From Pectinatus haikarae (GTDB taxonomy: Bacteria > Bacillota > Negativicutes > Selenomonadales > Selenomonadaceae): DNA of 64,000 nt. The notes under the pieces are model-generated. The model was not told where the DNA came from. It did not search any database and saw only the letters and a list, made by a program, of their open reading frames with translations. Positions 34,186-42,996 of this stretch are shown piece by piece; position 1 is the stretch's first letter; every line of letters starts with the position of its first letter. The position numbers and the translations under genes are program-made. Where the stretch lies: the NCBI RefSeq assembly GCF_030813505.1, contig NZ_JAUSUE010000008.1; one strand, written 5' to 3'.

Positions 34186-35093
34186 TGAATGATCCGAAGA
34201 CAAGACTGCGCAGGACAATGATGTTTGTGCCGGGCAACAGTCCTAAAATGATCAATTCAGCGGATATTTACGGAGCGGACAGTCTTATGTTTGATGTGGA
34301 AGATGCCATTGCCGTCACGGAAAAAGATACGGCAAGATATCTTGTTGCCAATGCATTAAAAACACTTAAGTTCCATTCGGAAACTGTGGTAAGAATAAAT
34401 CACCCTACACAAACGCCTTTTGGCATCGATGATTTGAAAGTGATTTTACCGGCGAAACCGGATATGATACGTCTGCCAAAAGTGGAAGATGTTTCCGAGG
34501 TAGAATTGGTCACAGGTGAAATTGAACGAGTTGAAAAGGAAAACGGCTGGCCGGAAGGCACAATAAATATTATCGGCGCTATCGAAAGTGTCAAGGGGCT
34601 TTATAATGTAAGAGAAATCTGCAGGCATCCGCGTTTGATCGCCATTGCATTAGGTGCCGAGGATTTTATAGCCAATTTGAAAACCCAGCGGACCAAAACG
34701 GGAATAGAACTTTACTATGCTCGTTCTCAGATATTAATGGCGGCACGCGACGCTGAAATTCAATGTATGGATACGGTATTCTCAGATGTGAGAGATATGG
34801 AAGGGTTTGAACGTGAGGTGACTAACAGCCGCGATATGGGATTTGACGGTAAGTCTGTCATACATCCAAAGCAAATTACGGAAGTTCATCGTATCTATAC
34901 CCCGGATGATAAACAGTTGACACATGCACTTAAAGTTTTGGCGGCGTTTGATGATTCTCTTAAAAATCATAAAGGAGTGCTGGCTGTCGATGGCAAGATG
35001 ATCGACGGGCCTATTGTCGTCAGGGCACAGCGCATAGTCGATCAGGCGAAGGCAGCAGGGATTGATGTTGAAAAAAAGAGGGAAGAAATATGA
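34182..35093 (+). CDS. citE: citrate lyase beta subunit-like (citryl lyase, HpcH/HpaI family)
   Basis: 303 residues. A TIM-barrel C-C lyase of the CitE type: RRTMMFVPGNSPKMI at the start, MFDVEDAIAVTEKD (metal-ligand Asp/Glu), VVRINHPTQTPFGIDDL, IGAIESVKGLYN and FDGKSVIHPKQI. In citrate lyase it splits citryl-thioester into acetyl-thioester and oxaloacetate. The same fold also serves citramalyl- and malyl-CoA lyases. It starts within ATGA of citD and overlaps citF in the same way. Confidence 0.93.
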   Translation: MMNDPKTRLRRTMMFVPGNSPKMINSADIYGADSLMFDVEDAIAVTEKDTARYLVANALKTLKFHSETVVRINHPTQTPFGIDDLKVILPAKPDMIRLPKVEDVSEVELVTGEIERVEKENGWPEGTINIIGAIESVKGLYNVREICRHPRLIAIALGAEDFIANLKTQRTKTGIELYYARSQILMAARDAEIQCMDTVFSDVRDMEGFEREVTNSRDMGFDGKSVIHPKQITEVHRIYTPDDKQLTHALKVLAAFDDSLKNHKGVLAVDGKMIDGPIVVRAQRIVDQAKAAGIDVEKKREEI

Positions 35094-36646
35094 AAAATGC
35101 AGTAGGACGTGAAATCCCGGCTCATATTTCGGGAATAAGTAACACAAGACTCTATGAAGGCACCAGTGCGTATAATCCTGCACATACCGGGGCGGGTAAA
35201 AAGCTTCGTGCGGGAAAACCACATACAGATAAAATTTTAAAATCAATAGATGAGGCAATAGAAAAAACAGGTTTGAAAAACGGGCAGACTATTTCTTTTC
35301 ATCATCATCTACGCAACGGTGATTATGTAATGAAAATGGTGATGGAATGTATTGCCGCAAAAGGAATAAAGGATATTACCATTGCGTCCAGCTCGCTTAG
35401 TCCATGTCATGACTTTTTGATAGATTATATTAGGGACGGCACAGTGACAGCTCTGGAATCCAGCGGACTCAGAGGACAATTGGGAAAATATTTGACAAAA
35501 AATCCGGGGGCTTTAAAAAAGCCGACAATAATACGTTCGCATGGTGGGAGAGCCAGAGCAATTGAAGCGGGTGAACTGCATATTGATACGGCGTTTATGG
35601 CCGCACCGACATGTGACAGACAGGGGAATGCTACGGGGCGCATCGGCAAATCAGCGTTTGGGTCCATGGGATATGCCATGATCGATGCCGCTTATGCGGA
35701 TAAGGTGGTGCTGATCACGGATAATCTTGTGAATGACCCGGTATATCCGTATAGTATTCCGCAGACACAGGTGGATTATATCGTTCCGGTGGAAGCGATA
35801 GGTGATCCTGAAGGCATCGCATCGGGAGCAATACGCATAACTAAAAGTCCCACACAATTGCTCATAGCTGAATATGCGGCTGAAGTGATGGATGAAACGG
35901 GTGTTTTGAAGGATGGTTTTTCCATGCAGATGGGCAGCGGCGGAGCTTCTTTGGCAGCGGCCAAATTTATCCGTGAAAAAATGGAAGATCAGAATATTAC
36001 GGGCAGTTTTGGTATAGGCGGTATAACTGGGATTTTTGCCGATATGCTTAAGGACGGGCTGTTTAAGGCTTGTTATGATGCTCAGACTTTTGATACGACT
36101 GCCGTAAAGTCATTATCGGAAAATCCTAATCATATTGAAATATCCGCTTCTTTTTATGCCAATCCATGGAATGCCGGACCAATAGTAAATGATCTTGATG
36201 TGGTAATATTGAGCGCCACGGAAGTTGATCTTGATTTTAACGTAAATGTTATCACTGATTCCAATGGTATATGCATGGGTGCATCGGGCGGGCACAGCGA
36301 TACTGCGGCAGGAGCGGCACTTACTATTATTGTTGTGCCCTTGATACGGGGCAGACTGCCAATGATCAGAAATCATGTCCAAAATGTTGTCACACCGGGA
36401 GATGACGTGGATGTCATCATCACTGAAAGAGGGCTTGCCATTAACCCTAAACGCACAGATCTAATTGAAAAACTCAAAGACAGCAAGCTGCCCATAATGA
36501 AGATCGAAGATCTGCAGCAGCTGGCATATGCTTTTGTCGGCAAACCGGAGGAAATAAAATTGAGCGATGATGATAGGGATATAGTGGCTGTGGTAGAATA
36601 TAGAGACGGCAGTATACTTGATGTGATCCGTAAGCCGTTGGTTTGA
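35090..36646 (+). CDS. citF: citrate lyase alpha subunit-like (acyl-carrier transferase)
   Basis: 518 residues, the normal CitF length. It moves the acyl group between acetyl-carrier and citrate. Typical features are VGREIPAHISG at the start, SFHHHLRNGDYVMKMVM, VRSHGGRARAI-like IIRSHGGRARAIEAGEL, and the C-terminal MGASGGHSDTAAGA and VVTPGDDVDVIITERGLAINP. Start overlaps citE (ATGA). No citC (ligase), citX or citG follows, which is unusual for a normal citrate lyase operon. Confidence 0.93.
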   Translation: MKNAVGREIPAHISGISNTRLYEGTSAYNPAHTGAGKKLRAGKPHTDKILKSIDEAIEKTGLKNGQTISFHHHLRNGDYVMKMVMECIAAKGIKDITIASSSLSPCHDFLIDYIRDGTVTALESSGLRGQLGKYLTKNPGALKKPTIIRSHGGRARAIEAGELHIDTAFMAAPTCDRQGNATGRIGKSAFGSMGYAMIDAAYADKVVLITDNLVNDPVYPYSIPQTQVDYIVPVEAIGDPEGIASGAIRITKSPTQLLIAEYAAEVMDETGVLKDGFSMQMGSGGASLAAAKFIREKMEDQNITGSFGIGGITGIFADMLKDGLFKACYDAQTFDTTAVKSLSENPNHIEISASFYANPWNAGPIVNDLDVVILSATEVDLDFNVNVITDSNGICMGASGGHSDTAAGAALTIIVVPLIRGRLPMIRNHVQNVVTPGDDVDVIITERGLAINPKRTDLIEKLKDSKLPIMKIEDLQQLAYAFVGKPEEIKLSDDDRDIVAVVEYRDGSILDVIRKPLV

Positions 36647-36713
36647 ATTTTCTTTCAGACTGGGACAGGATAAAAGTGTCAGCGTTTTGATAGTCTGGGA
36701 AGCTGAGTATATT

Positions 36714-36791
36714 GACTGCTGTAAAACAAATCAAGGGTATCAGTTATTTATGACACCGTATGAATAAAGATTTGTTTTCCAGCAGTCTTTT
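36714..36791 (+). terminator. long stem-loop after citF
   Basis: Left arm GACTGCTGTAAAACAAATC (36714-36732) and right arm GATTTGTTTTCCAGCAGTC (36769-36787) pair over 19 positions with one mismatch, then TTTT. The 36-base loop contains a smaller imperfect stem (GGTATCA/TGACACC). It is probably the citDEF terminator, though the size is unusual. Confidence 0.6.
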
Positions 36792-36831
36792 CTGCGTGAT
36801 GAAAAATCAGCGCACATTGCCAGCTCAGCGG

Positions 36832-36870
36832 CAAATTAATCAGGGGACTTAAGCCCCAGTGATTAATTTG
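36832..36870. repeat. second hairpin in the citF-LysR gap
   Basis: CAAATTAATCA / TGATTAATTTG (36832-36842 and 36860-36870) with an inner GGGG/CCCC pairing and no T-run. It lies about 130 bases before the LysR gene. It could be an operator or leader structure. Confidence 0.45.
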
Positions 36871-36996
36871 CACTGCGCGTCCATGCGGACAGACTAATTA
36901 AATCAGTGTTTTCCTGATTATAGGGAAAGAGGAGTTCCTTATCGGAATACCGAATTTAAAATGAAAGTAAATTATTTAAAGGCAGTTGAATTTTAA

Positions 36997-37860
36997 ATGG
37001 AAGATCGGGATTGGCAGATAATTCAAAGGATATATATAGAAAAAAATATAACTAAGGCCGCACAGGCATTATATATGTCGCAGCCGGCGCTGACTGCCCG
37101 TTTGCAGCATATTGAACGTGAATTCAATGTGCGGATTGTTCACCGCAGTACGAGAGGCATTCAATTCACACCGGAAGGGGAATACCTCGTTGAAAAGGCC
37201 GCGCAGATGACGGATCAAATGCGGCATATAAAAAATGAAGTGCAGGAGCTTTTCAGTGAAAATGCCGGGACATTGGAGATAGGGGCGTCAAATTATCTTA
37301 CTATGTATGTTTTACCTGTATTGCTTGAACAATTTAAAAAAAAGTATCCTGCGGTAAAATACAGAGTAGTAACAAGCTGGAGCAAAAACATTTTTACATT
37401 ACTCTATAATCAAAAAATACAAGTGGGTTTTGCCAGTATAGATTATGGCGGGTGTAAAAATAAGCATCTGATGTTTGAAGAGCCCGTGTATATGGTTTAC
37501 AGAGAACCTTTTGCTATGAGTGACTTGCCCGAACTGCCGCGGATAGAGTATGACAGCGATTATCTGCTGAAAGGGCAGTTGGACAAGTGGTGGAGGGAAA
37601 ATTTTAAGAAACCACCCCAGGTAAGTATGCATGTGTCAAATTTAGAGAACTGCAAACGAATGGTTGTTCATGGACTGGGATATGCTCCTTTACCGGCGCA
37701 TATTATCAGGGAGCACAATGATATACTGCACAGGCTGACAATAGTAGAAAAATCAGGTGATCCTATAACACGAAAAACTTGGATGATTCATAGTGATCTC
37801 AATAATGATATGCCGATTGTCAAATTGTTTGTTGACTTTGTGAAAGAATACACATTGTAA
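36997..37860 (+). CDS. LysR-family transcriptional regulator
   Basis: 287 residues. HTH NITKAAQALYMSQPALTARLQHIE (about 16-40), then a LysR substrate-binding domain (about 90-285). It follows the citDEF-like operon on the same strand and ends at a strong terminator. Its position suggests control of the cit operon and the DASS transporter; the effector may be the tri- or dicarboxylate. The start ATG has only a weak upstream match (AAAGGCAGTTG). Confidence 0.92.
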   Translation: MEDRDWQIIQRIYIEKNITKAAQALYMSQPALTARLQHIEREFNVRIVHRSTRGIQFTPEGEYLVEKAAQMTDQMRHIKNEVQELFSENAGTLEIGASNYLTMYVLPVLLEQFKKKYPAVKYRVVTSWSKNIFTLLYNQKIQVGFASIDYGGCKNKHLMFEEPVYMVYREPFAMSDLPELPRIEYDSDYLLKGQLDKWWRENFKKPPQVSMHVSNLENCKRMVVHGLGYAPLPAHIIREHNDILHRLTIVEKSGDPITRKTWMIHSDLNNDMPIVKLFVDFVKEYTL

Positions 37861-37862
37861 TA

Positions 37863-37905
37863 AAAAACTTATGCCGGCGATATAAAATCGCCGGCATAAG
37901 TTTTT
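37863..37905. terminator. bidirectional terminator
   Basis: Perfect stem AAAAACTTATGCCGGCGAT / ATCGCCGGCATAAGTTTTT between the converging LysR gene and murB. Confidence 0.92.
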
Positions 37906-37934
37906 GATGTGACTGTAAATAATCAACAGGATAA

Positions 37935-38852
37935 TTATTTTTCACCTATAAGGCGCACTTCGGGATAAAGCTTTACACCGTGTTTCTCATAAACGCGGCG
38001 CTGAACTTCAGCTATCAAGCGCAAAACATCTTCGGCAGTGGCGTTGCCGGTGTTGACTACAAAACCGGCGTGCTTGTCAGAAATTTGTGCACCGCCGACA
38101 CAAAAGCCTTTAAGGCCTGTTTGATCTATCAAAGTGCCTGCATAGTATCCTGGCGGACGCTTAAATGTAGAACCGGCACTGGGCAGCTCTAAAGGCTGTT
38201 TACTTTCTCTTTTTTCGGTGAGATCATCCATAAGAGTAATGATCTCATTCTTCTTTCCTTTTTGCAAGGTGAATTCTATTTCACAGATTATATTTTCGTT
38301 TTCTTGAAAAATACTGTGCCTATAGCCAAAATCCAGAGCGGAAGCATCGTAGCGGACGATGCTTCCATTTTTATTCACAGCTTTCACAGCCGTTACAATG
38401 TTTTTGATTTCGCCGCCATAAGCGCCGGCGTTCATGTATATTGCACCGCCGATACTGCCGGGGATGCCAACGGCAAATTCGAGACCTGTCAGGAGATGTT
38501 CTGCAGAAAATTTAGCGGCATCACTTAAAAGAGCACCGCAGCCAGCGTAAAGTTTTTCTCCTTCGCAGTGCAAGCCGGACATTTCAGCGCCAAGCTTAAT
38601 TACTATGCCGCGGATCCCTTTATCGAGAACCAGAATATTTGACCCATTGCCGATTATCGTGCACAAAACAGCGTATTCATTAACCAGCTGCATGATTTTT
38701 TCCACTTCATTTATGGAAGCCGGCAGAACAAGACAATCAGCCGGACCACCGATTTTAAAAGTGGTTTGTTCGGACATGGGGGCATCGATCAGAATCCGTT
38801 CGGCAGGAAGAAAAGTTTTTAGTTTTGCTATACAATTGTCAAGACTGGGCAA
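37935..38852 (-). CDS. murB: UDP-N-acetylenolpyruvoylglucosamine reductase
   Basis: 305 residues from a TTG start (GGAATGAG upstream). Second committed step of peptidoglycan precursor synthesis, FAD- and NADPH-dependent. FAD-domain motifs: FKIGGPADCLVLP, GNGSNILVLDKGIRG and GLEFAVGIPGSIGGAIYMNAGAYGGE is split here as GIPGSIGGAIYMNAGAYGGE. The active-site Ser is in LPSAGSTFKRP, and Glu near the C-terminus in LYPEVRLIG. Type II short form as in Firmicutes. It lies 24 bases after trmL. Confidence 0.96.
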   Translation of the reverse strand: MPSLDNCIAKLKTFLPAERILIDAPMSEQTTFKIGGPADCLVLPASINEVEKIMQLVNEYAVLCTIIGNGSNILVLDKGIRGIVIKLGAEMSGLHCEGEKLYAGCGALLSDAAKFSAEHLLTGLEFAVGIPGSIGGAIYMNAGAYGGEIKNIVTAVKAVNKNGSIVRYDASALDFGYRHSIFQENENIICEIEFTLQKGKKNEIITLMDDLTEKRESKQPLELPSAGSTFKRPPGYYAGTLIDQTGLKGFCVGGAQISDKHAGFVVNTGNATAEDVLRLIAEVQRRVYEKHGVKLYPEVRLIGEK

Positions 38853-38876
38853 TTAACTCATTCCTTACGTTGCAGT

Positions 38877-39362
38877 TCAAATTTTCCTCAGATAATCGCT
38901 GGATTTCTTCAAAGCAGTGAATGATTGCTGCCTGAGTGCCTCATAGACCACTATGGATACAGAGTTTGAGAGGTTTAAGGAGCGGGCCTCTGCTATCATT
39001 GGGATGCGGACACAGCAATCAAGATGATCTTTTAAGATAGCTTCCGGGATGCCGGCATCTTCTCTGCCGAAGACCAGCATATCATCTTTTCCGTATGCAG
39101 CATCTGTATAGGTGCCGGGTGCTTTAGTAGAGAGATAATGATAGGATGAAGAGGGATAAAGAGACAGTACTTCTCCGAAATTTTTGTGGTAATGTATTTT
39201 TAATAAATGCCAATAGTCAAGTCCTGCACGTTTCAAGTGCTTGTCATCTGTAGAAAAACCAAGCGGTTCGACGAGATGGAGTTCACAGCCTGTGGCTGCG
39301 CACAGACGTGCTATATTGCCTGTGTTTGGCGGTATCTGCGGTTCGATAAGTACTATATGCAT
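38877..39362 (-). CDS. trmL: tRNA (cytidine(34)-2'-O)-methyltransferase
   Basis: 161 residues, the normal TrmL size. SPOUT (trefoil-knot) methyltransferase that modifies the wobble base of tRNA-Leu isoacceptors. Motifs: IEPQIPPNTGNIARLCAATG at the N-terminus, LVFGREDAGIP and IPMIAEARSLNLSNSVSIV forming the SAM-binding knot. It follows pnp by 13 bases, so it probably shares that transcript with murB. Confidence 0.94.
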   Translation of the reverse strand: MHIVLIEPQIPPNTGNIARLCAATGCELHLVEPLGFSTDDKHLKRAGLDYWHLLKIHYHKNFGEVLSLYPSSSYHYLSTKAPGTYTDAAYGKDDMLVFGREDAGIPEAILKDHLDCCVRIPMIAEARSLNLSNSVSIVVYEALRQQSFTALKKSSDYLRKI

Positions 39363-39375
39363 TTTCTGACCTGCC

Positions 39376-41445
39376 TTACAATAATACCTTATGGGAAAGA
39401 TTGACTCGTCCCTGTCCGTCTATTTCTGTGACCTTGACTTCAAATTCATCGCCGATGCTTACGACATCTTCCACTTTGCCTACGCGCTTGGTATCAAGCT
39501 GGGAGATATGACATAAACCTTCTTTGCCGGGAAGAACTTCCACGAAAGCGCCAAAATTCATTATACGTGTAACTTTTCCCTTGTAAACAGCACCGACCTC
39601 TACTTCTCTGGTCAGCTCTTTTATTATGTCGACAGCTTTTTTGGCGCTGTCCTGACTTACTGCTGTTATGCGGACAGTACCGTCGTCCTCAATGTCTATC
39701 TGTACGCCGGTTTCATCGATGATTTTTTTGATGATTTTGCCGCCCGGCCCGATCACATCACGTATTTTATCAACAGGAATGTTAATTGTCGTGACACGCG
39801 GAGCGTAAGGTGAAAGTTCTTTGGCCGGTTCGTCAATGGCTTCCATCATTTTTGCGAGTATGTGGGCGCGACCGCGTTTTGCCTGCTCCAAAGCAGACGC
39901 AAGAATCTCACGTGTTATTCCGGTAAGCTTTATGTCCATTTGAATAGCTGTTACACCGTCTTTAGTGCCGGCTACTTTGAAGTCCATATCACCAAGTGCA
40001 TCTTCCATGCCTTGGATGTCAGTGAGAATAGTATAGGCATCACCGTCTTTTACCAAGCCCATAGCAACACCTGATACCGGTTTTTTTATCGGAACACCGG
40101 CATTCATAAGAGAAAGTGTGCTGCCGCACACACTGCCCATAGAACTGGAGCCGTTCGATTCCAGAATTTCGGAAACTAACCGGAGTGTGTAGGGAAATTC
40201 ATTTTCTGAGGGGATTACAGGAACAAGTGCTCTTTCCGCAAGGGCACCGTGGCCTATTTCGCGTCTTCCGGGGCTGCGCATGGGACGTGCTTCACCCACG
40301 CTGTAACCGGGGAAGTTATAGTGATGGATATAGCGTTTGGATGTTTCTGTTCCCACACCATCGATGATCTGTTCATCACCCAGCGGTCCAAGCGTAGTGA
40401 CCGTGAGTACCTGCGTCTGACCACGGGTGAAAAGACCGGAGCCGTGTGCGCGGGGTAGAAGTCCGACTTCACAGCTTACAGGACGTACCTCATCAACTTC
40501 ACGTCCGTCCGGACGGATTTTTTCATGAGAGATCATTTTGCGGACTATTTCCTTTACGAGTTTATGCAAAACAGCACTTATTTCCATGGAGGAATCAGGA
40601 TATTCTTCCAGAAAATGTTCAAGAGCCTCTGCTTTTACCTGAGCAATATGTTCATCACGGCGCAGTTTATCACTGTCACGTACAGCTGCGTTGAGCTTAT
40701 CATGGGAATATTCACGTACTTTATTTACTATTTCCTCTTCAGGCTGGAATAGTTTAATATTGCGCTTTTCTTTGCCGCATGTTTCTACCATATTCTGCTG
40801 GAATTCTACCAGTTTCTTTATTTCCTGATGACCGAACATGATCGCATCCAGGATAACTTCTTCCGGTAATTCATTGGCGCCGGCTTCAACCATCATGACG
40901 GCATCGTGTGAACCGGCAATTGTGAGGTTAAGGTCTGACTTCTCTCTTTCCTCTACAGTAGGGTTGACAATAAATTTGCCGTCTATGCAGCCGATACGTA
41001 CACCTGCAATAGGACCCTTAAAAGGAATATCAGAAATGGAAAGGGCAGCCGAAGCACCGATCATGCCGGCTATTTCGGGGGGATTATCCTGGTCTACAGA
41101 TAAAACGGTAGCTACTATCTGTATATCATTTCTGAATCCATCGGGAAAAAGAGGCCGTATAGGCCGGTCAATAAGCCGGCTGCATAAAATAGCGGATTCT
41201 GAAGGACGACCTTCTCTTTTGATGAAACCGCCCGGAATCTTACCGACAGCGTACATTTTTTCTTCATAATCAACCGTCAGAGGAAAAAAGTCTATTCCCT
41301 CACGCGGCTCGGCGGATGCTGTGGCTGTGACAATGACGACTGTCTCACCGTAGCGTACGAGTACGGCACCATTCGCCTGCTTGGCCATTTTTCCGGTTTC
41401 TATGACGAATTTACGTCCACCAAGTGTAGTTTCAAAACTGTGCAT
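39376..41445 (-). CDS. pnp: polyribonucleotide nucleotidyltransferase (PNPase)
   Basis: About 689 residues; ATG 41445 follows TTTAGGAGGTATATT. A 13-codon upstream extension of the frame is not coding. Two RNase PH domains (about 10-140 and 310-540), then KH (INIPVDKIRDVIGPGGKIIK) and S1 (GAVYKGKVTRIMNFGAFVEV, HISQL) domains. It degrades RNA 3'-5' with phosphate in the degradosome. The rpsO-pnp order is conserved across bacteria. It ends with the S1 domain, without an extended tail. Confidence 0.97.
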   Translation of the reverse strand: MHSFETTLGGRKFVIETGKMAKQANGAVLVRYGETVVIVTATASAEPREGIDFFPLTVDYEEKMYAVGKIPGGFIKREGRPSESAILCSRLIDRPIRPLFPDGFRNDIQIVATVLSVDQDNPPEIAGMIGASAALSISDIPFKGPIAGVRIGCIDGKFIVNPTVEEREKSDLNLTIAGSHDAVMMVEAGANELPEEVILDAIMFGHQEIKKLVEFQQNMVETCGKEKRNIKLFQPEEEIVNKVREYSHDKLNAAVRDSDKLRRDEHIAQVKAEALEHFLEEYPDSSMEISAVLHKLVKEIVRKMISHEKIRPDGREVDEVRPVSCEVGLLPRAHGSGLFTRGQTQVLTVTTLGPLGDEQIIDGVGTETSKRYIHHYNFPGYSVGEARPMRSPGRREIGHGALAERALVPVIPSENEFPYTLRLVSEILESNGSSSMGSVCGSTLSLMNAGVPIKKPVSGVAMGLVKDGDAYTILTDIQGMEDALGDMDFKVAGTKDGVTAIQMDIKLTGITREILASALEQAKRGRAHILAKMMEAIDEPAKELSPYAPRVTTINIPVDKIRDVIGPGGKIIKKIIDETGVQIDIEDDGTVRITAVSQDSAKKAVDIIKELTREVEVGAVYKGKVTRIMNFGAFVEVLPGKEGLCHISQLDTKRVGKVEDVVSIGDEFEVKVTEIDGQGRVNLSHKVLL

Positions 41446-41571
41446 AATATACCTCCTAAATAACTTGTTGCAGCAATTGTGCACAGTAAACAGTGAAATA
41501 TCTGCTTAATAAATAGAATCAAACAAACATTTCACTATCCACTGGACACACTGCAAAATCATGTAAAATAT

Positions 41572-41621
41572 AAAAAGCGGGGACTGGTCCATTATACAAA
41601 TAGACAACAGCCCCGCTTTTT
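41572..41621. terminator. rpsO-pnp intergenic terminator
   Basis: Stem AAAAAGCGGGG / CCCCGCTTTTT around a 28-base loop, with T-runs on both strands. On the minus strand it would limit read-through from rpsO into pnp. Confidence 0.75.
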
Positions 41622-41688
41622 CGATAATCGCTAATGTCGGCTCGTATAACTGATTTTGAAAAATCGAACAAAATTAGATTTCAGATAA

Positions 41689-41967
41689 TTATCTTTTGTT
41701 AGCTTTGCCGATATTCAATTTCTTTAAAATAGCACGGTAACGTTCAACATCATTATCATATAAATAAGCTAAAAGTCTGCGGCGGTGACCAACCATTTTA
41801 AGAAGGCCACGGCGTGAATGGAAATCTTTTTTATTGGCTTTTAAATGATCTGTCAAATAAAGTATGCGTGCGGTCAGAAGAGCGATCTGCACTTCTGGTG
41901 ATCCGGTGTCGCCCTCGTGAGTTGAATTGTCTTGAATAATCTGTAATTTTTGTTCCTGTGTAAGCAT
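41689..41967 (-). CDS. rpsO: 30S ribosomal protein S15
   Basis: 92 residues; ATG with TTTTAGGAGGATTTTA upstream. Motifs THEGDTGSPEVQIALLTARI and DFHSRRGLLKMVGHRRRLLAYL are diagnostic. It binds 16S rRNA helices 20-22. It is upstream of pnp, as is usual. Confidence 0.98.
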   Translation of the reverse strand: MLTQEQKLQIIQDNSTHEGDTGSPEVQIALLTARILYLTDHLKANKKDFHSRRGLLKMVGHRRRLLAYLYDNDVERYRAILKKLNIGKANKR

Positions 41968-42117
41968 TAAAATCCTCCTAAAATTTTCATTCCTGTTGAC
42001 CAGGCAGCCGTTGGAGTTGTCGGCAACCGCGTCAAAGGAGATATATTATTTCTTAAAAAATATATCACAAAATGAAGCAACTGTAAACAAAAATATATTG
42101 AATGTAATGGATGTTCT

Positions 42118-42822
42118 TTAAATATCCCATTTGACAGATGACGGGAGAGGCGTGGATAAATCGATCTGCTGGAGTATCCATGAAGCATTATCATGCGTTG
42201 CGCTCATTGCATCTTCTAGGGCACTTTTATTTTTCATTGGCACATCCATATAGGATAAAGCTTTTTTCATCATTTCGACAGAATCTGTTGTATGAAAATT
42301 AGCCGCTGCAATCTGGGCCAAAAAACGATAGCCATAATAAAGATAGCTGATATGTTTTACAGGTAAATTCGCGTAGGCAGTTATTTTGTCTTCTACTTCA
42401 TCTGCAGCAAGATCTGTTTTGTGCAGCCGGGTAAGAATATTCCAGCGATCGGCCCATAGTTCGCCTCGCAAGATATATTTGTATAAAAAATCATTTTCCT
42501 CGGCAAGCTCTATAGCTTTGTTAATATAAATAAGTGCATGGTCAAGTTCCTTTTCATCGAGCATGATCATGCTCAGATGCTGCAACGCATAAAGTTTCTC
42601 TTCTATATCCTCTCCGCTGTTCTCATCCGGTTCTGTTTCAACTACTGAGCGGAACAGCTCTACGGACTCTGATTTTTTGTTAAACTCCGGCAGAACAAGA
42701 AAATGGGCAAGCCGGGCCCTTGCATGCCAATCATCAAAACCTCCGGCAAACAGCGCGGCAGGTGGTTTTGCTTTGGAATCCATTATAAGATGGGTCAGTT
42801 CATGAAATTTATTACTGTTCAT
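42118..42822 (-). CDS. hypothetical protein, TPR-like helical
   Basis: 234 residues, ATG preceded by AGAAGGAGCTTTTTT. Not recognised as a named family. The middle (about 75-115) contains a tetratricopeptide-like helix pair (LYALQHLSMIMLDEKELDHALIYINKAIEL), and a second (about 185-215) is less clear. There is no signal peptide or membrane segment, so it is probably a cytoplasmic scaffold-like protein. It lies upstream of rpsO on the same strand, 150 bases away, and divergent from the membrane protein at 42997. Confidence 0.75.
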   Translation of the reverse strand: MNSNKFHELTHLIMDSKAKPPAALFAGGFDDWHARARLAHFLVLPEFNKKSESVELFRSVVETEPDENSGEDIEEKLYALQHLSMIMLDEKELDHALIYINKAIELAEENDFLYKYILRGELWADRWNILTRLHKTDLAADEVEDKITAYANLPVKHISYLYYGYRFLAQIAAANFHTTDSVEMMKKALSYMDVPMKNKSALEDAMSATHDNASWILQQIDLSTPLPSSVKWDI

Positions 42823-42996
42823 AAAAAAGCTCCTTCTGGTACGTATGTTCGGAAATTGAAAGGAAAATGCTGCATTAAAAGAAAGCGTCAGCGGAGAAAA
42901 ACTTTTAAATTATTATAGCATATATATAACTATAACTGAAAGATTATCTGAACTATACAATTGCAAAATCCATGTATACGTTGTAAAATAAAATAG

